The notes: a model not told the origin generated them from the letters alone. Shown: positions 7,742 to 15,178, counted from the stretch's first letter. The stretch is 23,181 nt of DNA from Candidatus Saccharibacteria bacterium UBA1949 (GCA_002336735.1 DDER01000024.1:937-24117); one strand, 5' to 3'. Program-made: numbers and translations.

Positions 7742-8827
7742 ATGACCGAAAGCGATGTGGGGAGATCACAACAGTCATCAGGAGCAAAAACCAAGTATAG
7801 GCGAGCGCTGACATCATTGGTAGCTTTGCGGCATGGTCGACCCGGTAGCAAGTTACGATGTATCGTCGTGGCTGGAGACTATGGTACGGGCACGGTAGTA
7901 CGATTAATTGCTGAGCTACTCAGTGAGGCCGGTAAAGACGTTGTGGAGATTACTCCAGAAAGTTCTGATGCACGCTATCAGCATGACATGCGTGTTTTTC
8001 AGCGTGAATTAGCTGAGGCTCAGATGGCCAAGGCGCATTATGTCGTTATAGAAGTTACCCAGTCGTTTATTAACATGATGGCACACATGACTATTCGGCT
8101 TGACACTGTCGTGGCGTTGACCGACTGTCCTGCTGCTCGAGAGCTGATCAAACAGCCTCTCAAGCATGTTGTAGCACCTTGCGGCATGGAGGTTCCTGGT
8201 GTTGAGGTGCACAATGTGATGACGTTTGGTCGTGATGAACAGGCCGACATGAGAGCTCAGCAGCTCAAGCAATACCGCAAGGGAACAGAGGTAACGTATA
8301 GTATTGATCAACATGACGAAGTGATGGTAGCCACTCATCTCCTGGGGTGGCGAAATGCCGGCCTGGTGGCTGCAGCGCTTGCTGTTGCCTACGTGCTTGG
8401 AGTGAAGCCTGAGGATTTCGGCGAGGCAGTGGCTAATGTTGAGTCTATACCAGGGAACCTCCAGTATCTTGATGCGCCACACCTTGCATTTTCAGTCATC
8501 ACCGATAGTGGCATGACACCGGTTGTGATCGAAAATTCGCTTGAAACAGCTCGTGCGATTGCTCGACGGCGAGTCATCGTAGGCCTTGCTGCGTCAGTCG
8601 ATAATGAGCGACTTGCACAGTACAAAAAAGACATCGATCGACTGATCTATGTAGGGGAAACTGACCTTGCTGGCGTAACTAGGGTTCATGATGCCGATGA
8701 AGCTGCTCTTGTTGCTATGCGCGCTGCCAAGCAGGACGATCTCGTGTTGCTGCTTGGCAGCGCCTTTGTTGAGCGTGATGCCGATGGACACACGGTGGCT
8801 GAAAGGATGGCAGGTATTGACGCATGA
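7742..8827 (+). CDS. Mur ligase-like protein lacking the P-loop lysine (probable pseudoenzyme)
   Basis: A 361-residue protein that lines up with the MurE that follows it but has lost key residues. MurE reads VTGTNGKTT at its P-loop; here the matching stretch is VAGDYGTGT (residues 43-51), so the ATP-binding lysine and the next threonine are replaced by Thr and Gly. The central AAALAVAYVLGVKPEDFGEAV block resembles the MurE LAAVAVGRELGLTRQQIESGI block. DFAHTPDS becomes DSGMTPVV, losing the histidine, and the C-terminal LGKGHE becomes LGSAFV. I infer a catalytically dead MurE paralog, perhaps a structural or regulatory partner. The ATG at 7742 is chosen over 7715 because of AAGGAG 8 bases upstream. 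Its stop overlaps the murE start (8824-8827), so the two are coupled. A divergent active ligase cannot be fully excluded. Confidence 0.75.
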   Translation: MTESDVGRSQQSSGAKTKYRRALTSLVALRHGRPGSKLRCIVVAGDYGTGTVVRLIAELLSEAGKDVVEITPESSDARYQHDMRVFQRELAEAQMAKAHYVVIEVTQSFINMMAHMTIRLDTVVALTDCPAARELIKQPLKHVVAPCGMEVPGVEVHNVMTFGRDEQADMRAQQLKQYRKGTEVTYSIDQHDEVMVATHLLGWRNAGLVAAALAVAYVLGVKPEDFGEAVANVESIPGNLQYLDAPHLAFSVITDSGMTPVVIENSLETARAIARRRVIVGLAASVDNERLAQYKKDIDRLIYVGETDLAGVTRVHDADEAALVAMRAAKQDDLVLLLGSAFVERDADGHTVAERMAGIDA

Positions 8828-10128
8828 ACCTCAAGGTAGTACTGAAAAAACTCATTCCAATAGGAATGTTTCAGAGATTAGCGCCGGCCTATCATTATCT
8901 CGAAGCTCGTGTTGCTAGTCAGCGTTATGGCAATCCAGCTCGAGAATTGCATGTTATTGGGGTGACAGGAACAAATGGCAAGACGACGACCTCATTTATG
9001 ATTCATCGTATGCTCGTCGAGGCTGGCTACAATGTAGCACTTATGACAACGGTTGGTAACGGTGTTCGCCATGATATTCAACCACAAGTTGCTCATATGA
9101 CAACCGTCTCAGCGCCGGAGCTACAGCGTCGCTTGCGAGATTTTTGTCGGCAGGGTGCCGAGTGGGTTGTGCTCGAGACGACCAGTCACGCATTAGCCCA
9201 ACATCGTGTGTGGGGAGTGCCCTATGAGATAGCCGTGATGACCAATGTGACGCATGAGCATCTCGACTATCATGGTACATTTGAGCGATATCGTGATGCG
9301 AAGCGTCGATTATTTCAAATTGCGGCACGACATGGGCGGCGCTTTGGTGTGGTCAATGCCGATGATCCATCGGCGCATTATTTTAGCCGAGAAGTTCCGC
9401 GCTCGATCACCTATGGTATTCAGCACGGTGAATTGCGTGCACGCGATATCAAGCAAGGGGCAAAGGGCAGTCGATTTCGAGCGGTCATTGACGGCGACGA
9501 GTATGATATCACCTGTCAAATCCCGGGGGAGTTCAATGTCAGTAATAGTCTTGCAGCGGTGGCGGTCGGCCGCGAGCTTGGTCTGACTCGCCAGCAGATT
9601 GAGTCGGGTATTGCTGCACTCAAAGAGGTAGAGGGGCGCATGAATACGATCAGCGAAGACCAAGCTTACGGGGCGGTTGTGGATTTTGCGCATACGCCTG
9701 ATTCGTTTGAGCGGCTTCTTGGCGACCTCAGGCGCTCTACACAGGGCAAGCTCGTTGTTGTGTTTGGATCGGCCGGTCGCCGCGATGAAGCCAAACGCGC
9801 TATCCAGGGCGAAATAGCTGGCACATACGCTGACGAAGTTGTTCTGACCGAGGAAGACGACCGCGATGTCGATGGGCATGAAATCCTCGAGATGATCGCT
9901 AGCGGTGCGCAAAAAGCTGGCAAAATTCGCGGCAAAAACTTATTTCTTATCCTCGACCGTACCGAAGCGATACACACTGCTGTCACACGCGTTGCCAGTG
10001 CTCAGGATACGGTGGTATTTCTGGGTAAGGGACACGAAAAAACGATCGAACGCGCCGATGGCGAGCATCCTTGGAACGAGCTCGAAACTGTTCGCCAAGC
10101 GATCCGCGCTCATCGCAGCAACACGTGA
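8824..10128 (+). CDS. murE: UDP-N-acetylmuramoyl-tripeptide synthetase, MurE-like
   Basis: A 434-residue Mur ligase. MurE adds the third amino acid to UDP-MurNAc-L-Ala-D-Glu in the cytoplasm, using ATP. The P-loop GTNGKTT is at 49-55. TTVSAPELQ, ETTSHAL, TNVTHEHLDYHG (metal/carbamate region), NADDP, GEFNVSNSLAA, EGRMN, DFAHTPDS and FGSAGRRD follow in family order. C-terminal LGKGHEKT completes the set. It is about 50-60 residues shorter than typical MurE because the P-loop comes at 49 instead of about 110, so most of the N-terminal UDP-binding domain is missing. Where many MurE proteins carry DNPR for diaminopimelate or DNPA for lysine, this one has EEDDRDVDG, so the amino acid added is uncertain. 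It overlaps the Mur-like pseudoenzyme upstream by four bases. Confidence 0.9.
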   Translation: MNLKVVLKKLIPIGMFQRLAPAYHYLEARVASQRYGNPARELHVIGVTGTNGKTTTSFMIHRMLVEAGYNVALMTTVGNGVRHDIQPQVAHMTTVSAPELQRRLRDFCRQGAEWVVLETTSHALAQHRVWGVPYEIAVMTNVTHEHLDYHGTFERYRDAKRRLFQIAARHGRRFGVVNADDPSAHYFSREVPRSITYGIQHGELRARDIKQGAKGSRFRAVIDGDEYDITCQIPGEFNVSNSLAAVAVGRELGLTRQQIESGIAALKEVEGRMNTISEDQAYGAVVDFAHTPDSFERLLGDLRRSTQGKLVVVFGSAGRRDEAKRAIQGEIAGTYADEVVLTEEDDRDVDGHEILEMIASGAQKAGKIRGKNLFLILDRTEAIHTAVTRVASAQDTVVFLGKGHEKTIERADGEHPWNELETVRQAIRAHRSNT

Positions 10129-10187
10129 AATAGGTGATATATTTCATTGACTCCACCACAAGATGGTTCTTTACAGATCAATGAGCG

Positions 10188-11057
10188 TTAATCAAGTGTG
10201 AGAGAGATGCAGCGGATGAAGCCGCCGCCTTTGGAGAGTTCGGTGATGGATTGAGGGAGGACGGTGAGGCCATGATGACGCAATTGCTTGGCGAGATCGG
10301 GCGCGGCTGAACTCATGATGACTGTTTCGCCTGTCGATACGAGGTTACACGCGAACCCTTGCTTGGCTTCCTCGAGTGATACGGGGATTTTTTCGACCAG
10401 GTCGAAATTCTCGAGCAGGGCTCGACTCTCTGGCACAAACGCCTCAGGGCAATACGCAATCAAGCCTTTTTGGCCATCGCGCGGCTCACGAATTACCGCC
10501 AGTGCGAGATCGAGGTCATAGAAGAAGCTGTCGGGCCATCTCGTCACGGTATTGATCATTGGTTTTCCGTCGCGATCTGTCTGAGGAATAGTTTGGAGCT
10601 GGATGCGACGATAGCCGAGCGTATCAGCGGCAAAGCTTTGAGCGGCCTCGTCGCTGCGGTACTGACTACCGCAAAACAGCCAATTGCCACAGGCAAGCGC
10701 GTCGCCCTGACCACTAAATTTGTGATTATCGGGGACATGAATAACTGTTTTGCCAAGTCGCTTGAGGGCTGCTTCGGCATGTGCCTCCTCGCTGGCACGA
10801 GCACGCGGCAAGCGGGCAAGCACTGCCGTATCACCGCGTACGAGCCCCCAGTTAGCAGTATAGACGCCATCTTGGCTATTCGCGGGGGAATCGATATGCT
10901 CTATAGCGATACCAGCCTGCTTGAACGCTGCGCGTATTTGGTAGTGTTCGGTCTGTGCCAGAGATTGATCGACAGACTCGTCGGTGTAATAGGGATTGAT
11001 CGCTTGATTATTGGTGAAGTGGCGGGCATCAGACATGAGCATAGAGCGATTGATCAT
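10188..11057 (-). CDS. Amidinohydrolase / dimethylargininase-like protein (guanidine-modifying superfamily)
   Basis: A 289-residue member of the pentein fold (arginine deiminase, dimethylarginine dimethylaminohydrolase, amidinotransferase). These use an active-site cysteine to attack guanidine groups. The expected cysteine is Cys283 in the C-terminal GGGFIRC segment. SQDGVYTAN (61-69) matches the first acidic substrate-binding motif and SGQGDAL (115-121) the second. At 181-183 the protein has D-L-D where classical members have H-x-D, so the catalytic histidine may be missing or placed elsewhere. The start is the ATG at 11057, with AGGAG 5 bases upstream (11067-11063); the longer frame to 11135 runs into the FemAB gene. 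It follows FemAB by 8 bases in one operon. No signal peptide is visible. Confidence 0.75.
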   Translation of the reverse strand: MINRSMLMSDARHFTNNQAINPYYTDESVDQSLAQTEHYQIRAAFKQAGIAIEHIDSPANSQDGVYTANWGLVRGDTAVLARLPRARASEEAHAEAALKRLGKTVIHVPDNHKFSGQGDALACGNWLFCGSQYRSDEAAQSFAADTLGYRRIQLQTIPQTDRDGKPMINTVTRWPDSFFYDLDLALAVIREPRDGQKGLIAYCPEAFVPESRALLENFDLVEKIPVSLEEAKQGFACNLVSTGETVIMSSAAPDLAKQLRHHGLTVLPQSITELSKGGGFIRCISLTLD

Positions 11058-11065
11058 GCGGTCTC

Positions 11066-12100
11066 CTAGTAGTATGATTCGTGATGGATTTTGAAGTAGG
11101 CACGTTTGACGAGCTTCTCTATATAGCGGGTCCATAACTTTGCTCTGAGCGGCCGCACAGGCACGTTATACGCCCCCACATATTCGGTAATGTGCGAGCT
11201 AAAGCTGGTTTTGAAGACGCCAATACCGTGATAAGGGTGAGTCGTATCGCTTAGTCGTGCTGCCGGGGGTGCGCCGAAGAAATCATACTCTTTGATACCA
11301 GTGCTATTGAGCCATTCGATGATCGTCCAGTGCAGCAAATGACCGACACCAGGCGCTGTCTTGGAGCGGCGCGAGCCGCCGTCTTTGTAAATTGCCTTAG
11401 TGCCATATGTCATGACATATGCACCGGCCAGGAGCTGGGAGTCGTGGTAGGCAAAAAACAGCTTGCCCTGACCGGCTTGTTCGTAGTGCTGATAAAAATC
11501 CTGGTAATACTCCCGCGAGCGAGTGGCAAATCCGGCGTCTTGGGCCGTTTCGATATAGAGGTTGTACATCTGTGAAATGTTGTGGTCGGTACAGGGGACA
11601 GACTCGACAGTGACTCCGGCTTTTTGCGCCTGACGAATAGCGCGACGGCCGCGCTGAGGCAGGCTCATCATTACATCTTGGAGATCACCGCCTGTGTCGA
11701 CTGTTACCGTAGCAACATTTGGCTGAATAGCCCGAGTCGGCAGGAGGCTGAGGTGATGCAGATCAGTAGTTTTGTCTAGGTCAGGCTCGATCTTGATCGA
11801 GAAGACACCGTTGCTTCTAGCAAATTCGGATAGCTCGGGCAGGAGTGCCGACAGCTGCTCGCGACTTGCCACGCCTGGGCCTTTGGGAATATACCAAACA
11901 GCGCCAAAGAGCGGAATGCGTTTTTCGAGTGCCAATATCGCGAGACTGTCTGCTCGGATATACCGTGGTATCCAGCCGCCATAACGTTGTTTAAGTTCGG
12001 CAAAGATCGACCCCTGAAGTATATGTCCGCCATCAGGGTTATTGATCACGAGATCATCCCAGTGGGCAACTTGCGCATCATCTGCAAAACAAATAGTCAT
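11066..12100 (-). CDS. FemA/FemB-family peptidoglycan bridge-forming peptidyltransferase
   Basis: A 344-residue FemABX protein that would add amino acids from charged tRNA to the peptidoglycan stem peptide. Family features are the GGHILQGSIFAELKQRYGW-like start (residues 24-42), WYIPKGPGV (about 69-77), VFSIKIEPD, then LPQRGRRAIRQAQKAGV (the basic family motif), and KEYDFFGAPP with GIGVFKTSFS near the C-terminus. It is clearly diverged from the FemAB-like protein at 4917-5846. The start at 12100 has an extended -10 (TGGTATAAT) ending 7 bases upstream, so the mRNA is probably leaderless. The amidinohydrolase gene follows 8 bases downstream. The pair suggests bridge chemistry involving a specific amino acid, but which one is not visible. 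Confidence 0.88.
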   Translation of the reverse strand: MTICFADDAQVAHWDDLVINNPDGGHILQGSIFAELKQRYGGWIPRYIRADSLAILALEKRIPLFGAVWYIPKGPGVASREQLSALLPELSEFARSNGVFSIKIEPDLDKTTDLHHLSLLPTRAIQPNVATVTVDTGGDLQDVMMSLPQRGRRAIRQAQKAGVTVESVPCTDHNISQMYNLYIETAQDAGFATRSREYYQDFYQHYEQAGQGKLFFAYHDSQLLAGAYVMTYGTKAIYKDGGSRRSKTAPGVGHLLHWTIIEWLNSTGIKEYDFFGAPPAARLSDTTHPYHGIGVFKTSFSSHITEYVGAYNVPVRPLRAKLWTRYIEKLVKRAYFKIHHESYY

Positions 12101-12107
12101 CGTGGCT

Positions 12108-12116
12108 ATTATACCA
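12108..12116 (-). promoter_or_regulatory. Extended -10 of the FemAB-amidinohydrolase operon (leaderless)
   Basis: Minus strand TGGTATAAT (12116-12108), with seven bases to the ATG at 12100. No recognisable -35. Confidence 0.55.
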
Positions 12117-12144
12117 AGATGACTATTGATGTGCGAAAGATTTG

Positions 12145-12420
12145 TTACTGAGCAATAGGGTGCTTAGGATGCTCAAAATTGTAAGCGTGGATTTTTGCCT
12201 GTAGTATATGGGTTGTATCTGCTGGGAGCTCACCAAATGTTGTCACTGGGTAGATCTCTGTTGATCCGTCATCAAATCTCACAGCTACTTTTGCAGCGCC
12301 ATTGCCGACCATTTGCCGAAGAGCGATAACATCTTCTTTGGTATCTGCTTCCTTAGCAAGCTGTCGGGCTGCATCATAGTCTTCAGGTGTAATGATTGTT
12401 GTGGGGGTAAGTGTTTCCAT
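12145..12420 (-). CDS. Small acidic hypothetical protein
   Basis: A 91-residue soluble protein I do not recognise. It has a polar N-terminal half that looks helical (PEDYDAARQLAKEADTKED), then a short segment, VAVRFDDGSTEIYP, that looks like a beta hairpin. There are no cysteines, no signal peptide and no membrane segment. The start is well supported: a near-consensus promoter (TTGACT, 17 bases, TGC-TAATAT) puts the transcription start exactly on the A of the ATG at 12420. The gene diverges from groES, with its -35 about 20 bases from the CIRCE-like operator, so heat-shock control of both is possible but unproven. A gap of 44 bases separates it from the FemAB gene downstream. Confidence 0.65.
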   Translation of the reverse strand: METLTPTTIITPEDYDAARQLAKEADTKEDVIALRQMVGNGAAKVAVRFDDGSTEIYPVTTFGELPADTTHILQAKIHAYNFEHPKHPIAQ

Positions 12421-12426
12421 ACTCTC

Positions 12427-12455
12427 ATATTAGCATAAACATGATAAAAAGTCAA
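12427..12455 (-). promoter_or_regulatory. Promoter of the small acidic protein gene (leaderless)
   Basis: Minus strand TTGACT (12455-12450), spacer of 17 bases, TAATAT (12432-12427) with TGC before it. Six bases then lead to the ATG at 12420. This is the clearest leaderless promoter in the window, since both boxes and the spacer fit. Confidence 0.75.
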
Positions 12456-12475
12456 TATGCTGTTATGAAATGAAA

Positions 12476-12502
12476 TTGGCACTCGGGCCTTGCAAGTGCC
12501 AA
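12476..12502 (+). promoter_or_regulatory. CIRCE-like operator (HrcA-type)
   Basis: TTGGCACTC (12476-12484), a 9-base spacer, AAGTGCCAA (12494-12502). The CIRCE consensus is TTAGCACTC-N9-GAGTGCTAA, the binding site of the HrcA heat-shock repressor upstream of groESL and dnaK operons. The arms here keep 8 complementary bases, with compensating G/C changes at the third position. It overlaps the groES -35 box, as expected for repression. No hrcA is in the window. Confidence 0.85.
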
Positions 12503-12518
12503 CTTTTTTGGGTACAAT
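12490..12518 (+). promoter_or_regulatory. groES: groES-groEL promoter
   Basis: TTGCAA (12490-12495), 17-base spacer, TACAAT (12513-12518). Transcription would begin near 12525, leaving a 30-base leader with GGAGG at 12542-12546, 8 bases before the groES ATG. The -35 lies inside the CIRCE-like operator. Confidence 0.75.
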
Positions 12519-12554
12519 CGAGAGTGATATCTAATATAAACGGAGGAATTACCC

Positions 12555-12818
12555 ATGAGTTCACCTATCAAGCCTCTGGCAGATCGTATAGTCGCTGTGC
12601 GCGAAGCTGCTAAGACTCAGACTGCCAGCGGCATCTATCTGCCAGAAACTTCCAAGGAAAAACCAGTGGTTGCACGCGTCGAAGCCGTCGGCCCAGACGT
12701 AAAACACGTTAAACCTGGCGATAAGATTGTCTACAAAGAGTATTCGACAACGGAACTCAAAATCGACAACACCGAATACCTGATTGTAAAAGAAGAAGAT
12801 GTCCTCGCGACAGTATAG
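12555..12818 (+). CDS. groES: Co-chaperonin GroES
   Basis: An 87-residue Cpn10, a little shorter than the usual 95-97. It forms the heptameric lid on GroEL. The N-terminal IKPLADRIVA and the mobile-loop region EAAKTQTASGIYLPETSKEKP lead into VEAVGPDVKHVKPGDKIVYKEY and end with YLIVKEEDVLAT, all standard. The mobile loop carries the hydrophobic GIYL triplet that docks on GroEL. It is the first gene of the groESL operon, behind a CIRCE-like operator and a sigma70-type promoter, with GGAGG 8 bases upstream of the start. groEL follows after 11 bases. Confidence 0.96.
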   Translation: MSSPIKPLADRIVAVREAAKTQTASGIYLPETSKEKPVVARVEAVGPDVKHVKPGDKIVYKEYSTTELKIDNTEYLIVKEEDVLATV

Positions 12819-12829
12819 GAGATATAGAT

Positions 12830-14473
12830 ATGAGCAAAAAAGTGTTTTATGACGAAGATGCCCGCGAGCGCGTACTTGGCGGCGCCAAGGCCCTGTTTGA
12901 TGCCGTCAAAGTGACCTATGGTCCCAAGGGACGTAATGTGGTCATCGCCAAAGGTTACGGCGGTCCGACAGTTACGCACGATGGTGTGACGGTAGCAGAG
13001 AGCGTTGATCTGCCCGAGCAAGACGACCAGACTCTTGGCTACAAAGTCGGTGCCGAGCTAATCAAGCAGGCTGCTAACAAGCTCAACAAAGTTGCGGGTG
13101 ACGGTACCACGACCGTGACGGTGCTGACGTATCACATTCTCAAAGAAGCCAATCGCTTGATTGCGGCTGGCCATAATCCGATGGAGCTACGTCGTGGTAT
13201 CGAGGCGGCGGGAGCCGAGATTGTCCGAGCACTCGACAAAATGAGCGAGAGTATCGAGGGCAAGCGCGACCGCGTGGCCGAAGTTGCGACGATTTCAGCT
13301 GGTTCCGAAGAGATCGGCACATTAATCGCAGATGTTATCGAAAAAGTTGGCAAAGACGGTGTGGTCACTGTCGAAGCTGGTCAGGGTCTCGAGCTCGAGG
13401 CCGAGGTTGTCGAAGGATTTAGCCTCGACAAAGGTTGGGTCAGTCCGTTCTTTGTCACCGACACCGGTCGCCAAGAGGCAGTATACGAAAAACCGGCTAT
13501 CATCATCACTGACAAAAAAATCTCAAGCGTACAAGATTTTCTACCGATGCTCGAAAAACTAGCCCAAGCTGGCAAAAAAGACGTTGTCTTGATCGCCGAC
13601 GAAGTCGAAGGCGAGGCATTGTCGATCCTGGTGCTCAACAAACTAAAAGGGAGTTTCAACACCGTTGCTGTCAAGGCGCCAGCATTTGGCGATCGTCGCA
13701 AAGAGATCATGGAAGATATCGCAGTCCTGACTGGCGCTACTGTCATATCCAATGAGCGAGATATGACGTTTGAAAACGTCGGCCTCGAAGTCATCGGTAC
13801 GGCTCGCAAGGTCATCGTCGGCAAAGATGAGACCACTATCATCGAAGGAAGCGGCAAGGCAAGCGATGTCAAGGCGCGTATTGCGCAGATCAGCTCTCAA
13901 GCTAATGTCACGACGAGTTCGTATGAAAAAGACCAGTTCGACAAACGCGCTGCAGCTCTTGGCGGCAAAGTCGCGGTTATCAAAGTCGGCGGCGCGACCG
14001 AGACAGAGATCGATGAGAAGAAATTCCGAGTCGATGACGCAGTCGCTGCCACCAAAGCAGCTCTGGCCGAGGGTATCGTACCTGGCGGCGGCGTGACGCT
14101 CGTCAATCTCGCGGCCACGATCAAAGATGCGGGTCACGATAGCATATCGGCTGGTCGTCAAATTCTCAAAAACGCGCTCAAGCAACCGTTCCTTCAGATC
14201 ACTGCTAACGCAGGTCTTAATAGCGAAGCTTTGCTTGCTCAAGTTGAGTCAGGCAAGAGCGGTATGGGTATCGATGTCAATGCACCCGACAAGGGCTTGA
14301 TCGATGTCAAATCGGCCGGCGTCATCGATCCAACTCGCGTCACCAAAGAAGCGGTCCAAAATGCTGTCTCGATCGCTTCGACAGCCGCCACCATGGGCGC
14401 GCTCGTCGTCGAAGTTCCCGAGAAAGAAGCAGCCGCTCCTGTCGGCAGTATGCCTGGCGGTATGGGTTATTAA
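12830..14473 (+). CDS. groEL: Chaperonin GroEL
   Basis: A 547-residue Cpn60, standard length, which folds proteins in a double-ring ATP-driven chamber in the cytoplasm. The nucleotide-binding segments VTYGPKGRNV (28-37), DGVTVA (51-56) and GDGTTT (90-95) are intact. The apical domain and the C-terminal VPGGGV, DPTRVTKEAVQNA and final GSMPGGMGY are present. The Gly/Met tail is short, with a single GGM. AGGAG lies 8 bases before the ATG (12817-12821). The gene follows groES in one operon and ends at a strong hairpin terminator shared with the convergent gene. Confidence 0.98.
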   Translation: MSKKVFYDEDARERVLGGAKALFDAVKVTYGPKGRNVVIAKGYGGPTVTHDGVTVAESVDLPEQDDQTLGYKVGAELIKQAANKLNKVAGDGTTTVTVLTYHILKEANRLIAAGHNPMELRRGIEAAGAEIVRALDKMSESIEGKRDRVAEVATISAGSEEIGTLIADVIEKVGKDGVVTVEAGQGLELEAEVVEGFSLDKGWVSPFFVTDTGRQEAVYEKPAIIITDKKISSVQDFLPMLEKLAQAGKKDVVLIADEVEGEALSILVLNKLKGSFNTVAVKAPAFGDRRKEIMEDIAVLTGATVISNERDMTFENVGLEVIGTARKVIVGKDETTIIEGSGKASDVKARIAQISSQANVTTSSYEKDQFDKRAAALGGKVAVIKVGGATETEIDEKKFRVDDAVAATKAALAEGIVPGGGVTLVNLAATIKDAGHDSISAGRQILKNALKQPFLQITANAGLNSEALLAQVESGKSGMGIDVNAPDKGLIDVKSAGVIDPTRVTKEAVQNAVSIASTAATMGALVVEVPEKEAAAPVGSMPGGMGY

Positions 14474-14486
14474 CCGACGCCACACT

Positions 14487-14520
14487 AAAAAAGAGGTCGC
14501 CCACAAACGGCCTCTTTTTT
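14487..14520. terminator. Bidirectional rho-independent terminator after groEL
   Basis: A-rich AAAAAAGAGG (14487-14496), then TCG, an 8-base loop, CGG and CCTCTTTTTT (14511-14520). The stem is 13 bp with one G-T pair, and each strand ends in a run of T. It serves groEL on the plus strand and the convergent gene ending at 14531 on the minus strand. Confidence 0.92.
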
Positions 14521-14530
14521 ATGCCATGAG

Positions 14531-15178
14531 CTATTCCTGCTCAGGAGGTCCGACGCAGTCAAGTTTTGGTTGAACAGCATCTATCTTGTCTTTGAGGCTT
14601 GGATCACTTAACCTTTCATCAAGATAAGACCGACTAGCTGCCCGTAGTTGTGCGCCTATAGTGGTATCATCTACCAAGGCTATACCAATCAAGTCAGCAA
14701 ATAGATGCTCAGGCAGCCGCAGACTAACGTTATGATCATGCGCCCGGCGTTCATTAATCGTCGATTTCTCGTGCTGGAGATAGTCATAAATTTTGGGGTT
14801 GATGGGATCGGCTAACTTATCTACAGCGCGCAAGTTAGCGGCACGCATGACCTCGAATGGAGGTGTACTTGTGATCAAAGCCAGAGCTTCTTGAAGTGTG
14901 GTTTGGTCTGGGCTAAGAGGCACGAGCGACACTCGACATGGAGCTGCATGATCTAAAGGCGTAAAACGCGGAAGATATAATGAGGTCTCGGGCTTATCGG
15001 TCATTGCATCTAATTGATCGCCAAAATAATCACCCAGTGAGTTAAGTGCGACCCGAGCGAATTCCTCCACAGTAATTCGTTGACGTTCGACTTCCGGCCA
15101 CACGTAGCCCCATTCGTACTCAGTGAGGGGGAGTATCGCAGTAGACTCGCGATCATGGGTATTAAGCTTTTCTGTCAT
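14531..15178 (-). CDS. Hypothetical protein with ribbon-helix-helix-like segment(s)
   Basis: A 215-residue soluble protein I cannot name. Residues about 150-190 (HNVSLRLPEHLFADLIGIA...) resemble a ribbon-helix-helix DNA-binding motif: a short VSLRLPEHL strand, then two helices ending in RAASRSYLDERL. The N-terminal part (ILPLTEYEWGYVWPEV...EEFARVALNSL) has a similar strand-helix-helix pattern and may be a second, diverged copy. This is inference from pattern only. The ATG at 15178 is preceded by AGGAAGG 4 bases upstream. It diverges from the TrmB-like regulator, sharing a promoter region of 117 bases with a palindrome, so it may be that regulator's target or partner. It ends at the groEL terminator. 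Confidence 0.6.
   Translation of the reverse strand: MTEKLNTHDRESTAILPLTEYEWGYVWPEVERQRITVEEFARVALNSLGDYFGDQLDAMTDKPETSLYLPRFTPLDHAAPCRVSLVPLSPDQTTLQEALALITSTPPFEVMRAANLRAVDKLADPINPKIYDYLQHEKSTINERRAHDHNVSLRLPEHLFADLIGIALVDDTTIGAQLRAASRSYLDERLSDPSLKDKIDAVQPKLDCVGPPEQE

Noticed and set aside
13381..14242. Long antisense open frames inside groEL
   Set aside because: They arise from codon bias of a highly expressed gene and have no start signals or recognisable product.
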